Source: Sulfitobacter sp. M39 (lineage in GTDB: Bacteria > Pseudomonadota > Alphaproteobacteria > Rhodobacterales > Rhodobacteraceae). From it: a DNA stretch of 64,000 bases. A program made the position numbers and the translations under genes. Of the stretch, positions 27,998-37,267 are shown piece by piece; the first letter of the stretch is position 1, and every line of letters starts with the position of its first letter. The stretch spans positions 1,054,001 through 1,118,000 of the forward strand of contig NZ_WMDZ01000001.1 in assembly GCF_021735935.1 (NCBI RefSeq), written 5' to 3'. The notes under the pieces were generated by a model. It had not been told where the DNA came from and made no database searches. It worked only from the letters and a program-made list of their open reading frames with translations.

Positions 27998-28449
27998 CCG
28001 GTGACGATGTGACCATCGTACCCGCGCGGGTGCTTGATGCCGGTCGCCTGTCAGAGGTGATGGCCTGCGCCAATGCAGACCACGATTGGCTGCCTCAGGC
28101 CCACAGCCGCGCAGAAGAGATCGGCACCTTGGGCGACATGATCGACGTGGGCTGGGTGCAGGTGGCGCGGACCGAGGGGCATGTCGTGGGCTTTCTGGCA
28201 CGGCGTGCGGCCGAGATTCACGGGCTGTATCTGCACCCCAAGGCCCAAGGCAAGGGCATCGCGCAGCGATTGCTGAACGGGGCCAAGGCACAAAGCGATC
28301 GGCTCGCGCTGTGGAGCTTCGAGGCGAACGTGCGGGCGTCGCGGTTCTACCGTGCCGCGGGCTTTATCGAGGTGGCGCGCAGCGACGGGGCAGGCAATGA
28401 TTTCGGGCTGCCCGATGTGCGGTTTGAGTGGATAAAAGGGGCGGCGTGA
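27994..28449 (+). CDS. GNAT acetyltransferase
   Basis: A 151-aa GNAT domain protein starting at GTG 27994 inside the YcjX stop. Motif A is [20 protein letters not shown] and motif B is [19 protein letters not shown]. It is coupled on both sides (TGATG to the YcjF-like gene). A GNAT between ycjX and ycjF is unusual compared with E. coli. The substrate is unknown. Confidence 0.85.
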   Translation: MTGDDVTIVPARVLDAGRLSEVMACANADHDWLPQAHSRAEEIGTLGDMIDVGWVQVARTEGHVVGFLARRAAEIHGLYLHPKAQGKGIAQRLLNGAKAQSDRLALWSFEANVRASRFYRAAGFIEVARSDGAGNDFGLPDVRFEWIKGAA

Positions 28450-29450
28450 TGGCCAAGGGTCCGGTGCTATTTGATCTTGAAGAAGACACAACCGCGCGGC
28501 CTTCGGTATCGGATGCGCCACCGGTGCCCGATGTCGGTGCACCCGCGCCGCAAGGGCAGGCGATGCAGATCGCGGCACGGCTGGCCGCGCGCAAGCCGTC
28601 AAAGCTGGTGCGCCTGTTCTGGTGGCTGCTGACCACGCTGATCGGCGCGCTGGTGTCGATTGCCGCGTGGAACTTTATCATGGGGCTGCTGGCTAGCTAT
28701 CCGCTTTTGGGCATGGTGATGACCGTGCTTATTGGTGCGGTGCTGCTGGTTCTGGTGCTGCTGTGTCTGCGTGAATTGGCGGCCTTTAGCCGTCTGGCGC
28801 GACTTGACGGGTTGCATCACGATGTGGGGCAGGCACTGGTGCAGAATGATCTGAAAGCCGCGCGGGCTGTGACGGACCGGCTAGTCGGACTGTATCAGGG
28901 GCGCGAGGATACCCGTTGGGGCCGCGACCGTCTGGCAGAGCTGCGCGGCGATCAGTTGGATGCGCAGACCCTGCTGGCCCTGACCGAGGCAGAGCTGTTG
29001 GGCCCGCTCGACATCGCCGCCAGCCGCGAGGTCGAGGCGGCGGCCCGTCAGGTCGCGACGGTGACGGCGCTGGTGCCCCTGGCGCTGGCCGATGTGGTCG
29101 CGGCGATGACCAGCAACCTGCGCATGATCCGACGCGTGGCCGAGGTTTACGGCGGGCGCTCGGGCTTCTTTGGCTCGTGGCGGCTGACGCGGGTGGTGCT
29201 GTCGCATCTGGTGGCGACAGGGGCCGTGGCTGTGGGCGACGATATGCTAGAGCCGATCCTTGGCGGAACGATGCTGGCAAAACTGTCGCGCCGCTTTGGA
29301 GAGGGGCTGGTGAACGGCGCGTTGACTGCCCGCGTTGGCGTCGCCGCGATGGAGGTTTGTCGCCCCATGCCGTTCTCGGAAACGCGCCGCCCCAAGGTGC
29401 GCAGCATCATCAAACGCGCGCTGTCGGGGCTGTTTTCCAAAGGCAGTTAG
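28449..29450 (+). CDS. YcjF-family membrane protein (DUF697)
   Basis: 333 aa, partner of YcjX in conserved operons. A Pro/Ala-rich cytosolic N-terminus is followed by two adjacent helices (about 58-78 and 84-108). The soluble C-terminal domain has the family features TALVPLALADVVAAMTSNLR and YGGRSGFFGSWRLTR. Start ATG 28449 overlaps the GNAT stop. Likely an inner-membrane component of an envelope-stress response; the function is inferred only from family context. Confidence 0.85.
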   Translation: MAKGPVLFDLEEDTTARPSVSDAPPVPDVGAPAPQGQAMQIAARLAARKPSKLVRLFWWLLTTLIGALVSIAAWNFIMGLLASYPLLGMVMTVLIGAVLLVLVLLCLRELAAFSRLARLDGLHHDVGQALVQNDLKAARAVTDRLVGLYQGREDTRWGRDRLAELRGDQLDAQTLLALTEAELLGPLDIAASREVEAAARQVATVTALVPLALADVVAAMTSNLRMIRRVAEVYGGRSGFFGSWRLTRVVLSHLVATGAVAVGDDMLEPILGGTMLAKLSRRFGEGLVNGALTARVGVAAMEVCRPMPFSETRRPKVRSIIKRALSGLFSKGS

Positions 29451-29646
29451 ATGCCGGAGCGAGGGGGCTTGTCGGTCGATCTGCTGCGGCCTATAAGGCT
29501 GCACATGACCCGGAACTCCGCGATCATTATTCGAATTATTTTCCCGGCGCTCTGATTGACGAGACGCCGGGCAGAGGTGCTTGAGTTTTTCGCACCGCAT
29601 CCGAACATTCACCATTCCGAAATACCGTTGCCAAAGGACGCCCGCC

Positions 29647-32562
29647 ATGTGCGCCGACACCCCCGAGACGCTTGACTATAAATCCACGCTGAACCTGCCA
29701 AAAACCGATTTCCCGATGCGCGCGGGCCTGCCCAAACGCGAACCCGAATGGCTGGAGCGGTGGGAAAAGATCGGCGTCTATGACCGCCTGCGTGAAAAAC
29801 AGGGGCGCAAGCCTTTTACGCTGCACGACGGCCCCCCCTATGCGAATGGCAACCTGCATATCGGCCACGCGCTGAACAAGACGATCAAGGATATGATCGT
29901 GCGGTCGCACCAGATGATGGGCTTCGACGCGCGCTATATCCCCGGTTGGGATTGCCACGGTCTGCCCATCGAATGGAAGATCGAGGAACAGTACCGCCAG
30001 AAAGGCCGCGACAAGGACGATGTGCCGATCAATGATTTCCGCGCCGAATGCCGCAAGTTCGCCGCCGGCTGGGTTGATGTGCAGCGCGAGGAATTCAAAC
30101 GTCTGGGCATCACCGGCAACTGGGCCGATCCCTATCTGACGATGGATTTCCACGCGGAACGTGTGATCGCCGAAGAATTCATGAAGTTCCTGATGAACGG
30201 CACGCTCTATCAAGGCTCCAAACCCGTGATGTGGTCGCCGGTCGAAAAGACCGCGCTGGCCGAGGCCGAGGTGGAATACCACGACAAGGAAAGCTTTACG
30301 ATCTGGGTGAAGTTCAAGGTTGTCGGCACGGATGACGCCACCCTTGACGGCGCTCACGTCGTGATCTGGACCACGACGCCCTGGACCATGCCGTCCAACA
30401 AGGCTGTCGTCTATGGCGAAGATATCTCTTACGGTCTGTACGAAGTCATCGGTCGCCCCGAGGAATCCTGGGTCAACATCGGCGACCGCTATCTGCTGTC
30501 GGACAGCATGGCGATGGATGTGTTCGGACGTGCACGTCTGGACGACACCATGGTGCGCCGTTTGCGGGATGTGACGCAGGACGAGCTGGCAAAGATCAAG
30601 TTGCAGCACCCGCTGGCGGGGGCCGACGGCAGCAATGGCGAATGGGACGATCTGCGCGACTTCCGCGCCGCCGATTTCGTGACCGACACCGAAGGCACGG
30701 GCTTTGTGCATTGCGCGCCGTCCCATGGTCTTGAAGAATATGAGCTCTACCGCGGTCTGGGGATGCTGGATCAGGTGATCACCTATAACGTGGTCGAAGA
30801 CGGGTCCTTCCGCGCGGATCTGCCGTTCTTTGGCGGCAAGAAGATCCTCAAACCCAACGGCAAGGAAGGCGACGCCAACACCGCCGTGATCAACAAGCTG
30901 GTCGAGGTCGGCGGGCTGCTGGCGCGGGGCAAGATCAAGCACAGCTACCCGCATTCCTGGCGCTCCAAGGCTCCGGTCATTTACCGCAACACGCCGCAGT
31001 GGTTCGCCGCAATCGACCGGCCCGTTGGCGACGGGCAGGACACATTCGGCAAGACCATCCGTGAACGCGCCCTGACCGAGATCGACAACGTCAACTGGGT
31101 GCCCAAAAAGGGCCGCAACCGTCTGCACTCGATGATGGAGGCACGCCCCGACTGGGTGCTGTCACGTCAACGGGCCTGGGGCGTGCCGCTGACCTGCTTT
31201 ACCAAGAATGGCGCGCTGCCAACGGATGAAGACTTCTTGCTGCGTAACCCCGAGGTCAACCAGCGCATTGTCGAGGCGTTCGAGGCTGACGGTGCGGATG
31301 TCTGGTACGAAGACGGCGCGAAAGAGCGGTTCCTTGGCGGCATCGTAAACCCCGACGACTATACCCAAGTGTTCGACATTCTGGACGTGTGGTTCGATTC
31401 CGGTTCGACCCACGCCTTCGTTCTGCGCGACCGCGAGGATGGCTCGGAAGACGGTATCGCGGATGTCTATATGGAAGGCACCGACCAACACCGCGGCTGG
31501 TTCCATTCGTCGCTGCTGCAATCCGTGGGCACCACAGGCCGCGCGCCTTACCGCAACGTGGTGACGCATGGGTTTACGCTGGATGAGAAGGGCATGAAGA
31601 TGTCCAAATCCATCGGCAACACCATCGTGCCCGAAAAGATTGTCCAACAGTATGGCGCGGATATCCTGCGGCTTTGGGTGGCGCAGACCGATTATACCGC
31701 GGACCAGCGGATCGGGCCGGAAATCTTGAAAGGCACTGCCGACAGCTACCGCCGTTTGCGCAATACCATGCGCTATATGCTGGGGGCGTTGTCTGACTTT
31801 ACCGATGCCGACCGGACCGACCCCGCGGAGATGCCAGAGCTTGAACGCTGGGTGCTGCACCGTGTGGCAGAGCTGGATCAGGTCGTGCGCGAAGGCTATG
31901 CGCGCTACGACTTCCAAGGCGTGTTCCAGGCGGTGTTCACCTTTGCCACGGTTGATCTGTCCGCGTTCTATTTCGACGTGCGTAAGGATGCGTTGTATTG
32001 CGACGGCGACACGCTGCGCCGCCGTGCTGCGCGCACGGTGCTGGATATCCTATTCCACCGTCTGACGACATGGCTGGCCCCCGTGCTGGTGTTCACCATG
32101 GAAGAAGTCTGGCTTGAGCGGTTCCCCGGCGACGAAAGCTCGGTCCACCTGACGGATATCCCTGAAACTCCCAAGGCGTGGCTGAATGCTGATCTGGCGG
32201 CGAAATGGGCCAAGGTGCGTGCCGCGCGGCGGGTTGTGACATCTGCGTTGGAAGTGCAGCGGGTGGAAAAGGTCATCGGGGCCTCGCTCGAGGCCGCACC
32301 TATGGTGTTTGTTGCCGATGACGCTCAGCGAGCGGCGCTTGAAAGCGTTGCGTTCGAGGATGTCTGTATCACGTCAGCCATCGCCATCACCGGCGATGAC
32401 GCCCCGGCAGAGGCGTTCCGTATGCCAGAGACCGACGGCGTTGCCGTGGTGTTCGAGAAAGCTTCGGGCGAGAAATGCGCACGCTGCTGGAAGGTACTGC
32501 CGGATGTCGGCACCCACGATCACGCGGGTGTCTGTGCCCGGTGTGACGAGGCTGTGTCCTAA
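29647..32562 (+). CDS. ileS: Isoleucyl-tRNA synthetase
   Basis: Class Ia synthetase, 971 aa. The HIGH motif is in GNLHIGHALNKT (about residue 70), KMSKS in GMKMSKSIGN (about 655), and the CP1 editing domain lies between them. The C-terminal zinc site is CARCWK...CARCDEAVS. ATG 29647 has AAAGGA 10 bases upstream; a longer in-frame TTG start (29581) is not supported. ogt follows after 33 bp. Confidence 0.97.
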   Translation: MCADTPETLDYKSTLNLPKTDFPMRAGLPKREPEWLERWEKIGVYDRLREKQGRKPFTLHDGPPYANGNLHIGHALNKTIKDMIVRSHQMMGFDARYIPGWDCHGLPIEWKIEEQYRQKGRDKDDVPINDFRAECRKFAAGWVDVQREEFKRLGITGNWADPYLTMDFHAERVIAEEFMKFLMNGTLYQGSKPVMWSPVEKTALAEAEVEYHDKESFTIWVKFKVVGTDDATLDGAHVVIWTTTPWTMPSNKAVVYGEDISYGLYEVIGRPEESWVNIGDRYLLSDSMAMDVFGRARLDDTMVRRLRDVTQDELAKIKLQHPLAGADGSNGEWDDLRDFRAADFVTDTEGTGFVHCAPSHGLEEYELYRGLGMLDQVITYNVVEDGSFRADLPFFGGKKILKPNGKEGDANTAVINKLVEVGGLLARGKIKHSYPHSWRSKAPVIYRNTPQWFAAIDRPVGDGQDTFGKTIRERALTEIDNVNWVPKKGRNRLHSMMEARPDWVLSRQRAWGVPLTCFTKNGALPTDEDFLLRNPEVNQRIVEAFEADGADVWYEDGAKERFLGGIVNPDDYTQVFDILDVWFDSGSTHAFVLRDREDGSEDGIADVYMEGTDQHRGWFHSSLLQSVGTTGRAPYRNVVTHGFTLDEKGMKMSKSIGNTIVPEKIVQQYGADILRLWVAQTDYTADQRIGPEILKGTADSYRRLRNTMRYMLGALSDFTDADRTDPAEMPELERWVLHRVAELDQVVREGYARYDFQGVFQAVFTFATVDLSAFYFDVRKDALYCDGDTLRRRAARTVLDILFHRLTTWLAPVLVFTMEEVWLERFPGDESSVHLTDIPETPKAWLNADLAAKWAKVRAARRVVTSALEVQRVEKVIGASLEAAPMVFVADDAQRAALESVAFEDVCITSAIAITGDDAPAEAFRMPETDGVAVVFEKASGEKCARCWKVLPDVGTHDHAGVCARCDEAVS

Positions 32563-32595
32563 GATGACGCCGCGCCGCTTGATCCGGACACTCGG

Positions 32596-33054
32596 GTGAA
32601 GCGGCGCAGCATCCCCACGCGCTTTGGCACCTTGGTCGTGACCGAGGATGCGGGCGCGATTACCCACCTGCATTGGGGGCAGGATACCCTATACCAAGAC
32701 AAAAGCGCGCTGCTGGATGAGGCAGAGGCACAGCTGCGTGCCTATGATGCAGGGTGGCTGACACAGTTCACGCTGCCACTGCGCATTGGCGGCAGTGCCA
32801 CGTTGCAAGCGGTCTGCGCCGAGATGTCGGCGATCCCCTTTGGCGATACGGTGACCTACGGCAACATCGCGACCAAACTGGCGATCCCGGCGCAAGTGGT
32901 GGGGCAGGCCTGCGGGCAGAATCCTGTCCCCGTCATCGTGCCGTGCCACCGTGTGATGGGGGCCAAGGGGCTGACCGGATACTCGGGTGCTGGCGGGGTA
33001 GAGACCAAGGTCGCCCTGCTACGCCACGAAGGGGCGGCGGGGTTGCTGATCTAA
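32596..33054 (+). CDS. ogt: Methylated-DNA-protein-cysteine methyltransferase
   Basis: Suicide repair protein that removes O6-alkyl groups from guanine. 152 aa with the active-site PCHRV (Cys117) in VPVIVPCHRVMG, the helix-turn-helix IPFGDTVTYGNIA and GLTGYSGAGGVETKVALL. It starts at GTG 32596. It lacks an AdaA-type N-terminal domain, so it is the Ogt type. Confidence 0.93.
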   Translation: MKRRSIPTRFGTLVVTEDAGAITHLHWGQDTLYQDKSALLDEAEAQLRAYDAGWLTQFTLPLRIGGSATLQAVCAEMSAIPFGDTVTYGNIATKLAIPAQVVGQACGQNPVPVIVPCHRVMGAKGLTGYSGAGGVETKVALLRHEGAAGLLI

Positions 33055-33096
33055 ATCAGGGGTTTCGTGCCGTTGCCTTGGCCCTGCGCGCCTCTA

Positions 33097-33792
33097 TCAG
33101 GCTTCGCGGTCGTAAAGATACTGCTGCGCGACACCGGCAAACATCAGATAGAGGCTGGTGATGATCAGGCCCCAATGGGCCCAGCTTTGCGGGTGGAAAT
33201 CGACCCACGCGGCCCAACCGGCAAAGAACGTCCAGCCTAGCGCCATCGGCAGGGTGACCATGCGCCAACGTTCAGTCCGGACAGGATGTACGAATTTTAG
33301 CGGGGCGAACATGGTAATGGCCAAGATCGTGACAAGCACCAGCGATACCCACCACGGCGGCGACAGGGCAAAGAGCACCAGCACCAGCATGTTCCAGCAT
33401 CCGGGGAAGCCCCAGAAGGAGTTATCCTTGGTTTTCATGCGTGTGTCGCAGAAATACATGGCGCTTGCGAAAGTGACGATGATGATCATGACCCAACCGC
33501 TCCACCCGTCCATGAGGGCGGAATGGAACAGCGCAAAGGCCGGAATGAACACATAGGTGAGATAGTCGATGATCAGATCAAGCAGCACGCCGTCGAATTC
33601 GGGCGCATTGGTCTTTACGTCGTATTTACGCGCCAGCGGCCCGTCGATCCCGTCGACAAAGAAGGCGACAACCAGCCAGAGGAACATCATATCCCAGCGT
33701 TCGTCGGCGGCCGCAAGCATGGCCAGCATGGCGAAAATCGCACCCGTCGCAGTGAACAGATGGACAAGAAGGGCACGGGAATGAATATTCAT
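33097..33792 (-). CDS. pcs: Phosphatidylcholine synthase
   Basis: CDP-alcohol phosphatidyltransferase that condenses CDP-diacylglycerol directly with choline. 231 aa, about seven helices. The motif is [14 protein letters not shown]...[12 protein letters not shown], with the DGIDG variant and the second acidic cluster typical of bacterial Pcs rather than PssA. C-terminal [19 protein letters not shown] is family-like. Converges on ogt. Its presence predicts choline-dependent phosphatidylcholine in the membrane. Confidence 0.9.
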   Translation of the reverse strand: MNIHSRALLVHLFTATGAIFAMLAMLAAADERWDMMFLWLVVAFFVDGIDGPLARKYDVKTNAPEFDGVLLDLIIDYLTYVFIPAFALFHSALMDGWSGWVMIIIVTFASAMYFCDTRMKTKDNSFWGFPGCWNMLVLVLFALSPPWWVSLVLVTILAITMFAPLKFVHPVRTERWRMVTLPMALGWTFFAGWAAWVDFHPQSWAHWGLIITSLYLMFAGVAQQYLYDREA

Positions 33793-33980
33793 ATGCGACA
33801 GATGACAAATCTTTTCGACGGATGCAAAAGGAAAAGCGTGTGTTGCCGCGCAGGCTTGGGTTGACCCCGCTCGCGATTCCGCCTAAAGCCAGCAAACCAA
33901 TTTCAGGGTTTGCCGTAGCGCGGCCCATATGGGTATTGCACCGGATCGCCGGAAATGCCCCGCAGCAAAAGGATAGACCC

Positions 33981-34280
33981 ATGTCGCGCGTTTGCGAATT
34001 GACCGGAAAAGGCCCGATGACGGGCAACAACGTAAGCCACGCCAAGAACCGTACACGTCGTCGGTTCTTGCCAAACCTGAACGATGTCACCCTGCAGTCC
34101 GAAGCACTGGGCCGCGGTTTCAAGTTCCGCATCTCGGCAGCTGCTTTGCGCACTGTTGACCACCGCGGTGGCTTGGACAAGTTCATGGCGAAGGCAAAGG
34201 ACACTGAACTGTCCGTCAACGCGTTGAAAGTTAAGAAAGCAATTGCAAAGTCCAGCGCCACAGCCGAAGCGCTGTCGTAA
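33981..34280 (+). CDS. rpmB: Ribosomal protein L28
   Basis: 99-aa large-subunit protein starting [21 protein letters not shown], the typical alphaproteobacterial form without the full zinc cluster. [13 protein letters not shown] and [20 protein letters not shown] are family signatures. AAAGGA stands 7-12 bases before the ATG. A strong terminator follows directly, so it is monocistronic. Confidence 0.97.
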   Translation: MSRVCELTGKGPMTGNNVSHAKNRTRRRFLPNLNDVTLQSEALGRGFKFRISAAALRTVDHRGGLDKFMAKAKDTELSVNALKVKKAIAKSSATAEALS

Positions 34281-34303
34281 GACTTTCCAATCGTTACGAT
34301 GTT

Positions 34304-34338
34304 GCAGCCCTGGCCCTTGGCCGGGGCTGCGTCGTTTT
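34304..34338 (+). terminator. Rho-independent terminator of rpmB
   Basis: A 12-bp stem (34304-34315 with 34319-34330, one G-T pair), a 3-nt loop and gtcgtttt downstream. It lies 24 bases after the rpmB stop. Confidence 0.85.
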
Positions 34339-34379
34339 GGGCTGGTGCTTTTTCAAGCGCTTCGTCTAGGGTGCGGCCC

Positions 34380-34724
34380 ATGACCCTGCGTTCCCTCTCA
34401 GCTTTGGTTCTGGCGTTGATGCTGGCCCTCACGGGTCAAAGCATGGCTGTCGCGCGTGGGGCCTCTGCGGCTACGGGGCAGATGGTGCTGTGCACCGGTT
34501 CGGGCCCTGTGGCGATTTATGTGGATGCGCAGGGCAAGCCGACCTCGGCCCCGCATATCTGCCCCGATTCGGCGCTTAACGTTGCAATGGCAAGCGCGGT
34601 GGCTTTGGCGGCCGCACCGATGCGGATTATGACCTTTGTCGCGCCGGCGGTGCATGTCCTGACAGCCGATGTGCCGCGACGTAAAACGCGCCACGACCCA
34701 AGGGCCCCGCCTGTCGCTGTCTGA
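34380..34724 (+). CDS. Small secreted protein beside a copper chaperone (DUF2946-like)
   Basis: 114 aa with a signal sequence (MTLRSLSALVLALMLALTGQ), one more hydrophobic stretch (about 68-95) and two cysteines in VLCTGSGPVAIYVDAQGKP and APHICPD. This pattern resembles short DUF2946-type proteins often found next to copper genes, including PCu(A)C, which follows 46 bp downstream. The C-terminus is basic (RRKTRHDPR). The role in copper handling is inferred from context only. Confidence 0.65.
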   Translation: MTLRSLSALVLALMLALTGQSMAVARGASAATGQMVLCTGSGPVAIYVDAQGKPTSAPHICPDSALNVAMASAVALAAAPMRIMTFVAPAVHVLTADVPRRKTRHDPRAPPVAV

Positions 34725-34770
34725 GCCACACCCTTCACAGACATTTTGAATATGACGACAGGATATATCA

Positions 34771-35310
34771 ATGACACCTGCTTTGCTGACCCGCGCTGTC
34801 TGCGCATTGTTTCTCTTTTCCGCCCCTCTCGCTGCCGAAGGCATCATGGTGGATGACGCCTACATCCGCAGCTCAACCGCGAAATCCACCTCCGGTGCGG
34901 CGTTTATGGTGGTGATGAACCACTCTGGCGCGGATGACCGTTTGATCGGGGCGTCCTCCGACGTGGCCGACAAGGTCGAGATGCATTCCCACACCTCTGA
35001 CGACAATGGCGTCATGCGGATGGGCGAGATCGAAGGCGGCGTGGCCATTGCGGCGGATGACATGCATGCCTTCAAACGTGGCGGCGATCACCTGATGTTC
35101 ATGGGGCTGAAAGGGCCGCTGGTGCAGGGCGCGATGGTACCCGTGACACTTGAGTTCGAAAAGGCCGGCATGGTCGAGATCGAGGTGATGGTCGATCAGG
35201 ATCGCAAGCCGAACCATGGCGCGATGAAGCACGACAAGATGGATCATGGGGACATGAAGCATGACCACGGTGATATGGATCACACCGGTCACGAGATGCC
35301 GAAAGACTGA
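34771..35310 (+). CDS. Periplasmic copper chaperone PCu(A)C
   Basis: Delivers Cu(I) to the CuA or CuB site of haem-copper oxidases. 179 aa with an export signal (ending PLAAEG), the MVDDAYIRSS beginning of the fold and the metal site KVEMHSHTSDDNGVMRM...HLMFMGLKG (His, Met, His, Met ligands). A His/Met/Asp-rich tail (MDHGDMKHDHGDMDHTGHEM) is an extra metal-binding segment seen in some members. Genetic coupling to the previous small protein suggests a two-gene copper unit. The oxidase of the window (9.8-13.3 kb) is a likely client. Confidence 0.9.
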   Translation: MTPALLTRAVCALFLFSAPLAAEGIMVDDAYIRSSTAKSTSGAAFMVVMNHSGADDRLIGASSDVADKVEMHSHTSDDNGVMRMGEIEGGVAIAADDMHAFKRGGDHLMFMGLKGPLVQGAMVPVTLEFEKAGMVEIEVMVDQDRKPNHGAMKHDKMDHGDMKHDHGDMDHTGHEMPKD

Positions 35311-35349
35311 GCCTTTTCGCACCCATGAATGGTAGCGGCCCGATGTGTG

Positions 35350-36063
35350 TTAAAACGCGGGCCGCTGCTGGGGTGGGGTGCCCAAGAGTTCCTCCACCCA
35401 ATCGGTGACCACACGCGTCGCCGGACCCGTGCGGTGTTCGGCAAACTGGTTTCCCACGGCAGAACGTTCGAGGTTCAGCTCTACCGTATGGGCCCCATTG
35501 CGCCGCGCCTCTGCCACGAAACCGGCGGCGGGGTAGACGTTGCCAGAGGTGCCGATGGCTGCAAAGATATCGGCCCCGGCCAGATGGTCAAAAATCTCGT
35601 CCATGTCATAAGGCATTTCGCCGAACCAAACGATGTCGGGCCGCGCGGCTGGGGCATTGCAGGCGGGGCAGGGATCACCGACAGCCATGACCATAGGTGC
35701 GGGCCAACGGTGGTCGCAGGCAGCGCAGAGCGCTGAATTCAGCGCGCCGTGCATATGGATCACCCGCGCGCCGCCCTGTTCGTGCAGATCATCGACATTC
35801 TGCGTCACAATCACCACCTGTCCGGCGTAATTTGCCTGCAGTCGGGCCAGCGCTTGATGCGCCGCGTTCGGTGATACCTCTGCCGCCTGTTTGCGGCGCC
35901 CGTTATAGAAATCGACAACCAGTTGCGGGTCGCGGGCAAAGCCTTCGGGGGTGGCGACGTCCTCGACCCGGTGCTGCGCCCAAAGCCCGTCTTCGGCGCG
36001 GAAGGTATCAATGCCGCTTTCCGCGGAAATGCCCGCGCCGGTCAGAATGACGATCTTGCTCAT
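35350..36063 (-). CDS. cobB: Sir2-family NAD-dependent protein deacylase
   Basis: 237-aa class III sirtuin. GAGISAESGIDTFR binds NAD, TQNVDDLH follows, catalytic His105 is in IHMHG, and four cysteines (113, 116, 132, 135) form the zinc site. DFYNGRR carries the Y-x-x-R pair (Tyr53, Arg56) that in CobB/SIRT5 binds succinyl-lysine, so desuccinylase activity is expected. ATG 36063 follows AAGGGG. Convergent with the copper chaperone. A GC inverted repeat (35335-35342 with 35358-35365) spans its 3' end. Confidence 0.92.
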   Translation of the reverse strand: MSKIVILTGAGISAESGIDTFRAEDGLWAQHRVEDVATPEGFARDPQLVVDFYNGRRKQAAEVSPNAAHQALARLQANYAGQVVIVTQNVDDLHEQGGARVIHMHGALNSALCAACDHRWPAPMVMAVGDPCPACNAPAARPDIVWFGEMPYDMDEIFDHLAGADIFAAIGTSGNVYPAAGFVAEARRNGAHTVELNLERSAVGNQFAEHRTGPATRVVTDWVEELLGTPPQQRPAF

Positions 36064-36121
36064 GTCAGCCCCTTTGTTTTGCGCCCCAAGTGAACCAGCC
36101 GCGCAGCTTTTGCGCAAGCGG

Positions 36122-37087
36122 TCAGCCCTCTAGCGCTTCGAAGCTGGACGCGAGCCAGGGCAGCTGCGCCACCGTCGGCGCGATCATGTGGGACCGAAGC
36201 AGTTGCCGCATCGTGTCGGCGATGTTCTGCGGCACCGGCCCCGTCCAGTCCGACCCTGCAAACAGCGAGATCTGCCGCGTTAATCCGGGCGTGGGAAGCG
36301 GGTGCACCGCAAGCTGCTGGTGAAACCGCTCTGCGCGGCAATAGCCGAAGGGCGTCGTGATGGCCCAACCGATGCCCCGTGCAACCATCGCCATCAGGGC
36401 GAGGTGGCTGCCGATTTCGAATTGCGAGGGCAGGGTGATATTGCTGCGCGTCAGGTGGTTGGTGATCTGGTCGGCGATCAACTGGTCTGCCGCATATTTA
36501 ACGAAGGGCAGGGCGGATCGCCCCGTCATCAGCGCGGCACTGTCGCCGTCAAAGCTGGCGGGGGTGACGATCACAAAGGGATCGCGGGCCAGCGGAATCT
36601 CGATCAGCCCGCTTTTGGCATCCCCGCTGGTGGCGGCAATGGCGATATGAAGCGATTTGTCCTGCACCGACTGGATCAGCCCCTTGCTGCCGTCGGTCAC
36701 CATGCGAAAGCGACAGCCCGCCATGCTGTCGGCCAGAAGGGTCGCCAGACGCGGGGTGACATCGTTGTCAAAGTCGTCGATCACGCCAAGGCTCAGGTCG
36801 CTGAGATTGGCAAGGTCCATGACCGTCAACTCGGATTGCGCCAGCCGGATATGGGCCAGCGCCGCGCCGCTGTGCCGCAGAAAGCTTTCGCCCGCCGCGG
36901 TCAGACGCATGGGGCGCGTGCTGTGGTCGATCAGGGCGGTGCCCATGGCGGCTTCGAGGTTGCTGATCTGCTGGCTCACGGCGGGTTGGCTTAGCCCGGT
37001 CAGCGCGGCGGCCTGCGCGACCGATCCACGGCTGGCCAAAGCCTCGAACACCTCTATGCCGCGCAGGGTGATGCCTTTTTTGATCAT
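36122..37087 (-). CDS. LysR-family transcriptional regulator
   Basis: 321 aa. The N-terminal HTH is TLRGIEVFEALASRGSVAQA...TGLSQPAVSQQISNLE, and the C-terminal part is a substrate-binding-like effector domain. ATG 37087 starts MIKKGITLRG; an in-frame start further upstream (37144) would extend it without HTH support. It is divergent from the carbon-nitrogen hydrolase gene, with an operator-like palindrome between, so it probably controls that gene. The effector is unknown. Confidence 0.9.
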   Translation of the reverse strand: MIKKGITLRGIEVFEALASRGSVAQAAALTGLSQPAVSQQISNLEAAMGTALIDHSTRPMRLTAAGESFLRHSGAALAHIRLAQSELTVMDLANLSDLSLGVIDDFDNDVTPRLATLLADSMAGCRFRMVTDGSKGLIQSVQDKSLHIAIAATSGDAKSGLIEIPLARDPFVIVTPASFDGDSAALMTGRSALPFVKYAADQLIADQITNHLTRSNITLPSQFEIGSHLALMAMVARGIGWAITTPFGYCRAERFHQQLAVHPLPTPGLTRQISLFAGSDWTGPVPQNIADTMRQLLRSHMIAPTVAQLPWLASSFEALEG

Positions 37088-37170
37088 GGTGCTAGGTCCC
37101 TTCGTCCTTTCCAATTTTGTGAAGCATGCCTGATAAATTGGCAAGGTTGGTGGGAATCATGCCTCCATAG

Positions 37171-37186
37171 TTTCACAAAAGTGAAA
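37171..37186. promoter_or_regulatory. Candidate LysR operator
   Basis: The dyad tttcac-aaaa-gtgaaa lies in the middle of the 180-bp divergent region, 84 bp from the regulator start and 82 bp from the hydrolase start. It fits the T-N11-A pattern of LysR recognition sites. Confidence 0.55.
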
Positions 37187-37267
37187 TGAGCCCTGGGGTG
37201 GGGTGGCGGTACTTGAAGCTTGGCTGCGAGAGGCGCACCATAAGGAAAATCACGCACCGGAGGCCTC

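Noticed and set aside
29451..29646. T-box or other leader RNA before ileS
   Set aside because: No T-box features or terminator/antiterminator pair are visible, and T-boxes are not expected in alphaproteobacteria.
29536..31128. Minus-strand open frame of 530 codons
   Set aside because: It is antisense to ileS and unlike any protein family I recognise.
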